Shown here in pieces: positions 32,955 to 40,243 of a DNA stretch of 40,243 nt. A model generated the notes under the pieces. That model saw nothing but the letters and a program-made list of their open reading frames with translations. It made no database searches and had not been told where the DNA came from. The number at the start of each line of letters is the position of its first letter. Position 1 is the first letter of the stretch. The DNA comes from an uncultured Hyphomicrobiales bacterium (lineage in GTDB: Bacteria > Pseudomonadota > Alphaproteobacteria > Rhizobiales > Beijerinckiaceae). The stretch lies in NCBI GenBank assembly GCA_903824185.1, contig CAIJVU010000072.1:1-40243 (forward strand), in the 5' to 3' direction. Made by a program: the position numbers and the translations under genes.

Positions 32955-34337
32955 ATGCATTCGAAATTGAAGTTTTTGCTGCTCGCAGGCATCATGGTGT
33001 CAGCATTTTCGGTCTCGCCTGTTTTGCGCGCGGAGACTATCGAAGGTGCTTTGTCCAAGGCCTATCAATCCAATCCGGATTTGAATGCACGGCGCGCTTA
33101 TTTGCGGGCAATTGACGAAACGGTGACGCGTGCTTCATCTGCGGGCCGCCCCAAAGTCAACGGAACAGCAGATTATGGTATTTCGGATCAGTGGCGCAGC
33201 CAGCAGACAGCGGCGCTTAATCCGAGCAACCAATCTTTGCCGCGTGGTGCAGGTCTTTCAGTCACCCAAACCCTGTTCTCTTCTGGTAAGATTGAAGCGG
33301 CGGTGAAGGCTGCCGAGAGCGGCGTTCTGGCCGAGCGCGCCAATCTGGCCAATACCGAAATGCAAACGCTCGTTGATGCTGCAACTGTCTATATGGATGT
33401 GTTGCGCGATACGTCCGTTGTGGATCTGCGCAAAAACAATATCAGCGTTTTGAAAGAGCAATTACGCCAGACCCAAGACCGCTTTACGGTCGGGGAAGTG
33501 ACACGGACCGACGTCGCTCAGGTGGAAGCCCGTCTGGCTTCGGCGCAGGCCGATCTGGCCACAGCCGAAGGCACTTTGAAGTCAAGCATTGCCAAATATC
33601 GTCAGGTGATCGGCGAAGATCCGCGTTTGGTCGATCCGGCCCGTCCTCTGGCGCGTTTTACCTATAAATCCCTCAATGATGCCGTTTCCATCGCTTTGGG
33701 GTCTCACCCCACTGTGATGGCCTCTTTGGTTAATATCGAGGTTGCGGAATATCAGTTGCGCCAGGCTTATGCTGGTTTGGGCCCGACTTTGGGTGTAACC
33801 GCGACTACGTCCAAACGCTATGAATACCAGAATAGCGGGCCTAAATACTCTTCAAACAGTCTGGTCGCCCAGCTGACATTCCCGCTTTATGACGGCGGTG
33901 ATACGCATGGCAGTATCCGTCAGGCCAAAGAGACTGTCGGTCAACGCCGTTTGGAATCCGACTCTGCCCGTGAAAAGGTGCGGGCGGGTGTGGTTGCAAG
34001 CTGGAGCCAGCTTGAAGCCGCCAAAGCGCGCATCCAGTCTGCCAATGCACAGGTCGAAGCGGCAACCATTGCTTTGAATGGCATCCGCGAAGAGGCCAAA
34101 GTCGGGCAGCGGACCACTCTGGACGTGTTGCTGACCGATCAGGATTTGCTGAGTGCGCGTGTCAGTCTTGTGCAAGCCCAACATGATCGCGTCGTGCTGT
34201 CTTATTCATTGGCGCAGGCCGTGGGCCAGCTCAATGCTGAAAATTTAAAGCTCAATGTCCGGATTTACGATCCGGCTGTGCATTACAACAGTGTTTCGGA
34301 CAAGTGGTTCGGCATTATTCCGCCTGAAAACAACTGA
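32955..34337 (+). CDS. tolC: TolC family outer membrane efflux/secretion protein
   Basis: Trimeric outer-membrane channel-tunnel for type I secretion and multidrug efflux. It has 460 residues, close to E. coli TolC. There is a signal peptide (MHSKLKFLLLAGIMVSAFS, cleavage near LRA at about 26). Two OEP repeats follow: the first with SNPDLNARRAYLRAIDETV and GLSVTQTLFSSGKIEAAV, the second with GSHPTVMASLVNIEVAEYQLR and AQLTFPLYDGGDTHGSIRQAK. Both repeats have the long Ala/Gln-rich helices and the barrel strands ending in a Gly turn. It is flanked by the pcm-like gene and popZ, a conserved alphaproteobacterial order. Inner-membrane partners are not in this window. Confidence 0.95.
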   Translation: MHSKLKFLLLAGIMVSAFSVSPVLRAETIEGALSKAYQSNPDLNARRAYLRAIDETVTRASSAGRPKVNGTADYGISDQWRSQQTAALNPSNQSLPRGAGLSVTQTLFSSGKIEAAVKAAESGVLAERANLANTEMQTLVDAATVYMDVLRDTSVVDLRKNNISVLKEQLRQTQDRFTVGEVTRTDVAQVEARLASAQADLATAEGTLKSSIAKYRQVIGEDPRLVDPARPLARFTYKSLNDAVSIALGSHPTVMASLVNIEVAEYQLRQAYAGLGPTLGVTATTSKRYEYQNSGPKYSSNSLVAQLTFPLYDGGDTHGSIRQAKETVGQRRLESDSAREKVRAGVVASWSQLEAAKARIQSANAQVEAATIALNGIREEAKVGQRTTLDVLLTDQDLLSARVSLVQAQHDRVVLSYSLAQAVGQLNAENLKLNVRIYDPAVHYNSVSDKWFGIIPPENN

Positions 34338-34445
34338 TTTTTGATAATTTTAGTTTATTTTGGGTTTTCTTCCCATCTCTGAGCCAGAGGCGTATTGATC
34401 ACGCCGCGCTGATCCTTTACTTATGGGGCGCTTGATGGGGGTAAT

Positions 34446-35654
34446 ATGTCTGGCCTGAACGAAAAATCGCGTGATCCATCCATGGAAGATGTGCTCGCTT
34501 CAATCCGCAAGATTATTGCGGAGGAGCTTGATGCTGCCCATCACGCGGCGATCGAGGATATCGGGCCGTTAGACCACAATCTCCCATGGTCCGAGCGCCA
34601 GCCCAACAAGCAGGCCAAGAAAAGCCCGCCCGTTTTGCCCGTTCAAACGGCTCCTGAAAATCAGGACATGAGCCATCAGGACGCTGAAGCCGTTGCCGAG
34701 ACAGTTTCTCATGCTGCCGCTCAAGATGGTGTCATGACCATCACAGACACCGATGTGTCCGATGAACAAAGAGCTGCGGTGGCTGAATTTGAGCAGGTTG
34801 TCACGGCCTTGCCGGCTCATGAAAGCCAAAACAACGACACAGAAGCAAATCAACTCGTCCAGCATGATGGTGACATCACGCAGGCTGAATGGGCCTCTGA
34901 GGATGAACATCTCGTTGAAGTGGCCCTGACGGAGCCGTCTCATTCCGATGATGAAACCGTTGATCCCGTCAAATTGCATGACAGTGTCAACGGGTGGCAG
35001 TCTGCGCCTTTGCCCTTTGATGTGCTGACATTAAGTGCCAAGGCTGAGTCCCGTCCGGACTTGGACGCCGAGCAAGCAAGTGTTTCAGAACCACATGCCG
35101 AAAAGAGCCTGTCCAATGCTGAGGCTTTGGCCTTGGCGGGTGCCAATCCCTATTCGGATTTTCTGGATGCGCAAAAGCCGCAAATCAATGTGAAGCTTGA
35201 TCTCTCATTCCTCGATCACCAATTTGCGGATCATGGCCTGTCCGTGGCACAGCCTGCAACGCCCCAGCAGCATGAGGATTTGCCCTTTGCTGCGGCGTCT
35301 GCCCCCTCTGAGCCTGTCGCTCCGGTGCCTGATTTATCGATTTTCTCCCAAGACAGGGCGCCTGCGCCTTTGCCGCCCTTCATCCCTGCGAACGAGCCCA
35401 CTTACGCGCCTCTGGTGTCGCAGCGGACCACGGATGCTTTGTTGTCCTCTTTGCGGCATTTGACCGAAGCAACGCGCCCTCCGGCCCCTCCCGAGGCTCC
35501 GCAGGAAACAACCCTTGCACCGCGCCTTGATGTGTTCATGGCGGATGTATTGCGCCCCTTGTTGAGCCAGTGGCTCGATGCCAATCTTGAGCGGATTGTG
35601 GATCAGGCCGTGCGGGATGAAATTGCCAAGGTGACCCAGAAGATCCGCCCCTGA
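34446..35654 (+). CDS. popZ: PopZ-type polar organizing protein (DUF2497), long linker
   Basis: Cell-pole hub protein that forms a polymeric matrix and tethers the chromosome centromere (ParB) and cell-cycle kinases. It has 402 residues, much longer than the 177 of Caulobacter PopZ. The N-terminal partner-binding helix is MSGLNEKSRDPSMEDVLASI followed by RKIIAEE (residues 1-27). Residues about 30-350 are a disordered, acidic, Pro-, Gln- and Ala-rich linker. The C-terminal oligomerisation helices (about 358-402) read LDVFMADVLRPLLSQWLDAN and LERIVDQAVRDEIAKV. Position directly before valS matches Caulobacter and its relatives. The ends are conserved and the middle is not. Confidence 0.92.
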   Translation: MSGLNEKSRDPSMEDVLASIRKIIAEELDAAHHAAIEDIGPLDHNLPWSERQPNKQAKKSPPVLPVQTAPENQDMSHQDAEAVAETVSHAAAQDGVMTITDTDVSDEQRAAVAEFEQVVTALPAHESQNNDTEANQLVQHDGDITQAEWASEDEHLVEVALTEPSHSDDETVDPVKLHDSVNGWQSAPLPFDVLTLSAKAESRPDLDAEQASVSEPHAEKSLSNAEALALAGANPYSDFLDAQKPQINVKLDLSFLDHQFADHGLSVAQPATPQQHEDLPFAAASAPSEPVAPVPDLSIFSQDRAPAPLPPFIPANEPTYAPLVSQRTTDALLSSLRHLTEATRPPAPPEAPQETTLAPRLDVFMADVLRPLLSQWLDANLERIVDQAVRDEIAKVTQKIRP

Positions 35655-35813
35655 TTTGGGCTGGTCGGGCTTTTATTTCAATTTTCATGGCCTGTGCGCA
35701 CAAGTTTACCGCTTGCCTCTTTAGTGGCGGCGCGAGTGATGCTAGTGACAGGGCAGGTTTAACGACGCATCACAAGGCCTGATGATGTGTCCGTCTCTGA
35801 AATGGTGTGCATG

Positions 35814-38627
35814 ATGGAAAAGACATTTGATCCCGCGTCTGTTGAAGGTCGTATCGGGCAGTTGTGGGAAGACGAGGGTGCTTTTCGTGCCGGCCGGTCC
35901 GAGCGTGCGGGTGCCGAGCCCTATACCATTGTGATTCCGCCGCCCAATGTCACGGGCTCTTTGCATATGGGCCACGCGCTCAATAATACCTTGCAGGACA
36001 TTTTATGCCGGTTTGAGCGTATGCGCGGACGTGATGTCTTGTGGCAGCCCGGCACCGATCATGCCGGTATTGCCACGCAAATGGTTGTGGAGCGGAAATT
36101 GGCGGCTGAAAAGCGCCCTGATCGCCGCAGCATGGGGCGTGACGCCTTTTTGGAAGAGGTTTGGCGCTGGAAGGAAGAGTCAGGCGGCACCATCAATGCG
36201 CAATTGAAGCGCCTTGGGGCATCCTGTGACTGGTCGCGCCTGCGCTTTACCATGGGTGAGGGGGGTGCAGCCGATGATCAGATGGTGCGGGCCGTCACCA
36301 AGGTATTTGTGAAGCTTTATCAGGATGGTTTGATCTATCGCGACAAGCGCCTGGTCAATTGGGATCCGCATTTTGAATCAGCCATTTCCGATTTGGAAGT
36401 GTTGCAGGTTGAAAAGCGCGGAACCTTTAAAATGGCGCGCCATGACGAGGAGCCGTTTCAACAGGCCGCTCTTTTCAAATTATTGGATAAAGAGCCGTCG
36501 GGCCATCTCTACACCATCGATTATCCGTTGGACGGACTGCCTTATGATCCTGACAACAGCCACACATTCATTCGCGTTGCCACAACCCGTCCTGAGACCT
36601 TGTTGGGCGATACGGCCATTGCCGTTCATCCCGATAATGAAAACCTCAAACATCTGATCGGTCGCAAGGCCATTTTGCCTTTGGTGGGCCGGTTGATTCC
36701 GATTGTCGGTGATGATTATGCGGATCCGGAAAAAGGCACTGGTGCTGTGAAAATCACACCAGCCCATGATTTCAATGATTTTGAAGTGGGTAAGCGCCAT
36801 GGCTTGGCGGCCATCAATATTTTGGACTCAAAAGCCCGCATCACGCTCGACGGCAATGCCGATTTTACTTTTGGTGCGGGGGTTGATCGGGCGCCTGTTA
36901 TGGCGCTGCATGGGCTTGATCGTTTTGCCGCCCGTAAAGTCGTGATTACGCTTTTGAATGAAGCAGGTTATCTGACAGCCATTGAGCCCTCCACCATGAT
37001 GGTGCCGCATGGCGATCGGTCCAATGTCGTGATCGAACCATGGTTGACCGATCAATGGTATGTCGATGCCAAAACGCTGGCCCAGCCTGCTTTGGCTGCT
37101 GTGCGCTCCGGCAAGACCCAATTTGTTCCCGAGAATTGGGAGAAAACCTATTTCCAATGGCTGGAAAATATCGAGCCGTGGTGCGTTTCGCGTCAATTAT
37201 GGTGGGGGCATCAGATCCCCGCATGGTATGGTCCGGACCATCATGTTTTTGTTGCAGCGTCTGAAGTGGATGCCAAAGCGCAGGCACTGGCCCATTATGG
37301 CCATGATGTTGTTTTGCAGCGTGACGAAGATGTGCTTGATACGTGGTTTTCATCGGCTTTGTGGCCCTTCTCGACACTGGGCTGGCCGGATGAAACCGCC
37401 GAGGTGAAACGCTATTATCCGACCAATGTTTTGGTCACGGGGTTTGACATTATTTTCTTCTGGGTAGCCCGCATGATGATGATGGGGCTGCATTTCATGC
37501 CGGATGTGCCGTTTTCGACTGTGTATATTCATGCTTTGGTGCGCGATGAAAAGGGCGCCAAAATGTCGAAATCCAAAGGAAATGTCATTGACCCGATCGA
37601 GCTCGTTGACAAATTCGGTGCGGATGCTTTGCGCTTTACACTAGCGGCCATGGCCGCGCAGGGGCGCGATATTAAACTCTCGACGCAACGCGTCGAAGGC
37701 TATCGGAATTTTGCCACCAAGCTTTGGAACGCCACCCGCTTTGCAGGCATGAATGGCTGCAAGCGGATGGATGGATTTGATCCCCATCAGGTGAAACTCG
37801 CATTGAACCGCTGGGCGATGGGTGAGCTGGCACGGGCCACGCATGAGATCACCCATGCGATTGAAGCCTATCGTTTCAATGATGCGGCGAATGCGGCCTA
37901 TCGCTTCGTTTGGAATATCGTATGCGATTGGTATCTTGAATTGTCCAAGCCTGTTTTCTTGGGCGAGGATGGTCCGGCCAAATCGGAAACGCAAGCATCC
38001 ATTGCCTATGTGATTGATGAAACCTGCCGTTTACTGCACCCCTTTATGCCCTTTATCACCGAGGAGATTTGGGGTCTGACAGGGCAGGAGGGACCGAAAC
38101 GCACCAGTGTGCTCGCACTGACCAACTGGCCCCATGTGCAGGGCTTGGAGGATCAGGAAGCCGAGCAGGAAATCGGTTGGCTGGTTGACCTTGTTACCGA
38201 GATCCGTTCGGCGCGTGCGGAAACCAATGTGCCGGGTGGGGCGCAGGTTCCGCTTGTCTTGGTCAACCCGTCCGCGCAAACCGTTGAACGGGTCAAAGTC
38301 TGGTCGGATATGATCAAGCGGCTCGCGCGCATTTCCGAGATTTCAATAACGGATCAATCCCCCCAACAAGCCATTGGTTTGATTATTCGGGGTGAGGTTG
38401 TAGCATTGCCGCTTGAGGGGATTATTGATCTGGATGCCGAGCGCGCCCGCCTTGGCAAAGAGATCGACAAGATCACCGCTGAGTCCGAAAAAATCAAAGC
38501 GAAACTGGGTAATGCGGATTTCGTCGCACGCGCGCCCGAAGAAGTGGTCGAAGAACAGCGCGAGCGGCTTGAAGAAGGGGCAGAGCGGCTTGTGAAATTA
38601 CGCGAGGCGCTTGTCCGTCTGGCGTGA
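35814..38627 (+). CDS. valS: Valyl-tRNA synthetase ValS
   Basis: Class I synthetase that charges tRNA-Val and edits Thr. From the ATG at 35814 (MEKTFDPASVEGRIG) it has 937 residues; an adjacent ATG (35811) and a GTG at 35787 also read in frame. The HIGH-type motif is HMGH at 51-54 in PPNVTGSLHMGHALN; the KMSKS motif is at 583-587. The editing domain carries RPETLLGDTAIAVHP and ITPAHDFNDFEVGKRHGL. The C-terminal coiled-coil arm (about 870-937, LDAERARLGKEIDKITAESE) is typical of ValS. A 159-base gap after popZ precedes it; no leader control element was recognised there. Confidence 0.97.
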   Translation: MEKTFDPASVEGRIGQLWEDEGAFRAGRSERAGAEPYTIVIPPPNVTGSLHMGHALNNTLQDILCRFERMRGRDVLWQPGTDHAGIATQMVVERKLAAEKRPDRRSMGRDAFLEEVWRWKEESGGTINAQLKRLGASCDWSRLRFTMGEGGAADDQMVRAVTKVFVKLYQDGLIYRDKRLVNWDPHFESAISDLEVLQVEKRGTFKMARHDEEPFQQAALFKLLDKEPSGHLYTIDYPLDGLPYDPDNSHTFIRVATTRPETLLGDTAIAVHPDNENLKHLIGRKAILPLVGRLIPIVGDDYADPEKGTGAVKITPAHDFNDFEVGKRHGLAAINILDSKARITLDGNADFTFGAGVDRAPVMALHGLDRFAARKVVITLLNEAGYLTAIEPSTMMVPHGDRSNVVIEPWLTDQWYVDAKTLAQPALAAVRSGKTQFVPENWEKTYFQWLENIEPWCVSRQLWWGHQIPAWYGPDHHVFVAASEVDAKAQALAHYGHDVVLQRDEDVLDTWFSSALWPFSTLGWPDETAEVKRYYPTNVLVTGFDIIFFWVARMMMMGLHFMPDVPFSTVYIHALVRDEKGAKMSKSKGNVIDPIELVDKFGADALRFTLAAMAAQGRDIKLSTQRVEGYRNFATKLWNATRFAGMNGCKRMDGFDPHQVKLALNRWAMGELARATHEITHAIEAYRFNDAANAAYRFVWNIVCDWYLELSKPVFLGEDGPAKSETQASIAYVIDETCRLLHPFMPFITEEIWGLTGQEGPKRTSVLALTNWPHVQGLEDQEAEQEIGWLVDLVTEIRSARAETNVPGGAQVPLVLVNPSAQTVERVKVWSDMIKRLARISEISITDQSPQQAIGLIIRGEVVALPLEGIIDLDAERARLGKEIDKITAESEKIKAKLGNADFVARAPEEVVEEQRERLEEGAERLVKLREALVRLA

Positions 38628-38643
38628 TAGGATAGCGAAACCC

Positions 38644-38865
38644 TCAGGCTTTGCGGATCACATAGACGAATTGATCCGCATGCCTGTTCTGGCCGATGAG
38701 GGCATGTCCCTCGCTTTGCACGAGATGGGGGATGTCGATCTCGGACATGGGGTCGGTGCAAATCACCTCGATCTCGCTGCCGCTTTCTACCTGCGCCAAT
38801 AAACGGGCGGTTTTCAAGACGGGCATCGGACATTTCAATCCTTTGAGGTCTAAAAGATGCCGCAT
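38644..38865 (-). CDS. TusA-family sulfur carrier protein
   Basis: Small cytoplasmic sulfur-relay protein of 73 residues, SirA/TusA/YedF family. The persulfide-carrying Cys12 sits in LKCPMPVLKT, the CPxP signature, at the start of the first helix; the rest (VESGSEIEVICTDPMSEIDI, then HLVQSEGH) forms the two-layer alpha/beta fold. It ends 16 bases after valS on the opposite strand and is divergent from mobB across 115 bases. Members deliver sulfur for tRNA thiolation, molybdenum cofactor or other pathways; which one applies here cannot be told, but mobB and mobA next door make cofactor biosynthesis a reasonable guess. Confidence 0.9.
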   Translation of the reverse strand: MRHLLDLKGLKCPMPVLKTARLLAQVESGSEIEVICTDPMSEIDIPHLVQSEGHALIGQNRHADQFVYVIRKA

Positions 38866-38980
38866 GCCTAGCCTTTGATGAGTAGGTGTTATCGTCCCGC
38901 TCTTTTAAGCCATTCAGGGGCTTTTGAAAGTCTGTAAATGGATTACCCTGTGATCAGGTGTTGAAGAATAAGGGGGGCGG

Positions 38981-39523
38981 ATGCGCATTATCGGATTTGC
39001 GGGCTGGAGCGGTGCAGGCAAAACCCATGTCTTGCGCCACCTTTTGCCGGTTTTGGTCGAGCGGGGCTTGTCGGTATCGACCCTGAAACATGCGCATCAC
39101 GCCTTTGATATCGATCACGAGGGCAAAGACAGTTTCATCCATCGGCAAGCCGGTGCACAGGAGGTGCTGATTGCCTCCTCCCAACGTCTGGCTTTGATGC
39201 GTGAATTGCGTGGCGCGCCAGAACCTGGGCTTGATGAATTATTGCTGATGCTCAAACCCGTTGATCTCGTGCTTGTGGAAGGCTTCAAAGGTTGGACCAC
39301 ACCGAAAATCGAAATTCACCGTTCCATCAATGCCAAGCCTTTTCTTTACCCTGACGATCCCTTGATCCTTATGCTGGCCAGTGATGAAAAGCCCGTGGGG
39401 TTAGAGCGTGACTGGTGCCCCGTCGATGACATCGAGGCTTTGGCAGAGGGTGTTTTGAAACATGCCGTTGAGCGGGATCGTTTGTTGCAGACCCTCAAGC
39501 GGCGGGATGGGGATGGAGCGTAA
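38981..39523 (+). CDS. mobB: Molybdopterin-guanine dinucleotide biosynthesis adaptor MobB
   Basis: GTP-binding helper of MobA in making the bis-MGD form of molybdenum cofactor. It has 180 residues. The P-loop GWSGAGKT is at 8-15; STLKHAHHAFDIDHEGKDSF is the family's second signature, followed by LVLVEGFKGWTTPKIEIHR. The 3' end overlaps convergent mobA by 29 bases (39495-39523). The pair implies this organism makes guanine dinucleotide-type molybdoenzymes such as nitrate, DMSO or formate enzymes, none of which is in the window. Confidence 0.93.
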   Translation: MRIIGFAGWSGAGKTHVLRHLLPVLVERGLSVSTLKHAHHAFDIDHEGKDSFIHRQAGAQEVLIASSQRLALMRELRGAPEPGLDELLLMLKPVDLVLVEGFKGWTTPKIEIHRSINAKPFLYPDDPLILMLASDEKPVGLERDWCPVDDIEALAEGVLKHAVERDRLLQTLKRRDGDGA

Positions 39524-40187
39524 GCCGCGCTAGAAGCGTTTCGGCCGCAATCAGATCCTCGGGACGATTGACGTTGAAAAACGGATCAAAGGGTTCGGTG
39601 TTCCAGACCGCAGTGGCGCATCCATGGCGGGCCATGAACACCTCCATTTTGCGCAGATTCTCCGAAACCAAAGCCTCGCGCAGGGCATGGCGCAGTGCGA
39701 CCGGCCACAGGCCGAAGGGGGGATGGCGCTGATCGCCTGATTGGGCGCAGGCCAAAGGCGTCTGGGCGACGTTGCGGGCCTCCTCCAGCCGCAAGACAAG
39801 ATCGTCGGGCAGGAAGGGGCTGTCGGTTGCCACACTGGCCACAGTGTCGCAGTCTGGGTGATGGACGGCCACCCATTCAAGTGCTGCCAAAATACCCGCC
39901 AAGGGGCCAGCATGATCGGGCAGGCTGTCGGGAATCAGCGGCAGTCCTGTATCGGCAAATCCCTCGGTTTTTTCGTTCACATTCAACACAAGTTGGGCGC
40001 ATTGCGGCTTAAACCGTTCGATCACATGCTCCAGAATGGGCCTGCCGCCTAATGGTTTGAAGGCTTTGATCCCGCCCCCCATGCGGCGCGACAGGCCGCC
40101 ACCAAGCAACACGCCAATGGGCTTGTGGCTTTTTGAGGCGGGGAGGGGCGCGGGGATCGGTTTTTCCATCGTCTTTCGGGGGCCCAT
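39495..40187 (-). CDS. mobA: Molybdenum cofactor guanylyltransferase MobA
   Basis: Transfers GMP from GTP to Mo-molybdopterin to make the guanine dinucleotide cofactor. It has 230 residues from ATG 40187; a second ATG at 40169 is a possible start. The nucleotide-binding motif is LLGGGLSRRMGGGIKAF (about 27-43), then KPLGGRPILEHVIERF. The acidic metal-binding segment is ATDSPFLPDDLVLRL, and FDPFFNVNRPEDL is the family's C-terminal mark. It is the MobA partner of the facing mobB and shares 29 bases with its 3' end. Upstream bases 40188-40243 show nothing recognisable. Confidence 0.94.
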   Translation of the reverse strand: MGPRKTMEKPIPAPLPASKSHKPIGVLLGGGLSRRMGGGIKAFKPLGGRPILEHVIERFKPQCAQLVLNVNEKTEGFADTGLPLIPDSLPDHAGPLAGILAALEWVAVHHPDCDTVASVATDSPFLPDDLVLRLEEARNVAQTPLACAQSGDQRHPPFGLWPVALRHALREALVSENLRKMEVFMARHGCATAVWNTEPFDPFFNVNRPEDLIAAETLLARLTLHPHPAA

Positions 40188-40243
40188 TGATCGGCTATGC
40201 TGGCTGATAACTGAGTCTGCCTAGAGTGGCGCGCCAAATCCAC

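Noticed and set aside
1-40243. A new defence system, CRISPR array, secondary-metabolite cluster or prophage
   Set aside because: I read both strands for repeats, nuclease/helicase/retron-type motifs, synthase modules and phage genes. Every long frame is explained by a conserved housekeeping family.

Overview
The window is chromosomal DNA of an alphaproteobacterium. Four kinds of evidence agree on this: the conserved pcm-like/tolC/popZ/valS neighbourhood; a small NDUFS4-type complex I accessory protein, which is typical of Alphaproteobacteria and mitochondria; an aapJQMP-type general amino acid ABC transporter beside metC; and the lptF-lptG-lptD-pdxA-rsmA string facing fabG-acpP-fabF-mltG-gmk. 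Genus cannot be fixed from the sequence alone. Nearly everything is core genome. I saw no transposase, integrase, phage gene, CRISPR array, toxin-antitoxin pair or recognisable defence system, and coding style looks uniform throughout.

Layout. (1) 1-4446, plus strand: end of fabG, acpP, fabF, mltG, gmk (fatty acid synthesis, peptidoglycan chain termination, GMP kinase). (2) 4438-11148, minus strand, read right to left: lptF, lptG, lptD, pdxA, rsmA (LPS export to the outer membrane, vitamin B6 synthesis, 16S rRNA dimethylation). The surA gene usually found between lptD and pdxA is missing. (3) 11304-13736, plus: pepA, holC and a small lipoprotein. (4) 13743-15602, minus: an ABC-F ATPase. (5) 15731-16330: tRNA-Pro, the NDUFS4-like gene and tRNA-Arg. 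(6) 16372-19752, plus: four overlapping genes, namely an ArnT-like membrane glycosyltransferase, a GT2 polyprenyl-phosphate sugar synthase, a LAB_N three-helix membrane protein and an FMN-binding PNPOx-like protein; the first three look like a lipid-linked sugar (lipid A decoration) module. (7) 19757-25494: metC (minus) divergent from aapJ-aapQ-aapM-aapP (plus). (8) 25561-29772, minus: phrB, then a cysK-alaX-sseA operon. (9) 29898-31450, minus: dadA under a tandem glycine riboswitch. (10) 31745-32066: divergent tRNA-Asn and tRNA-Cys. (11) 32146-38627, plus: pcm-like, tolC, popZ, valS. (12) 38644-40187: a TusA-like sulfur carrier, mobB and mobA.

How they work together. Envelope building dominates the left half (fatty acids, LPS transport, peptidoglycan, lipid A sugar transfer). 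Amino acid and sulfur metabolism dominate the middle: cystathionine lyase, amino acid import, cysteine synthase, mercaptopyruvate sulfurtransferase, Ala-tRNA editing, D-amino acid or glycine oxidation, and a TusA-like carrier beside molybdenum cofactor genes.

The most interesting items are the tandem glycine riboswitch in front of dadA, where a 7-nt element at the end of aptamer 2 is exactly complementary to the dadA ribosome-binding region and suggests a translational ON switch; the absence of surA; and the compact ArnT/GT2/LAB_N module, in which the LAB_N protein could be the missing flippase. I found no clear new multi-gene system.
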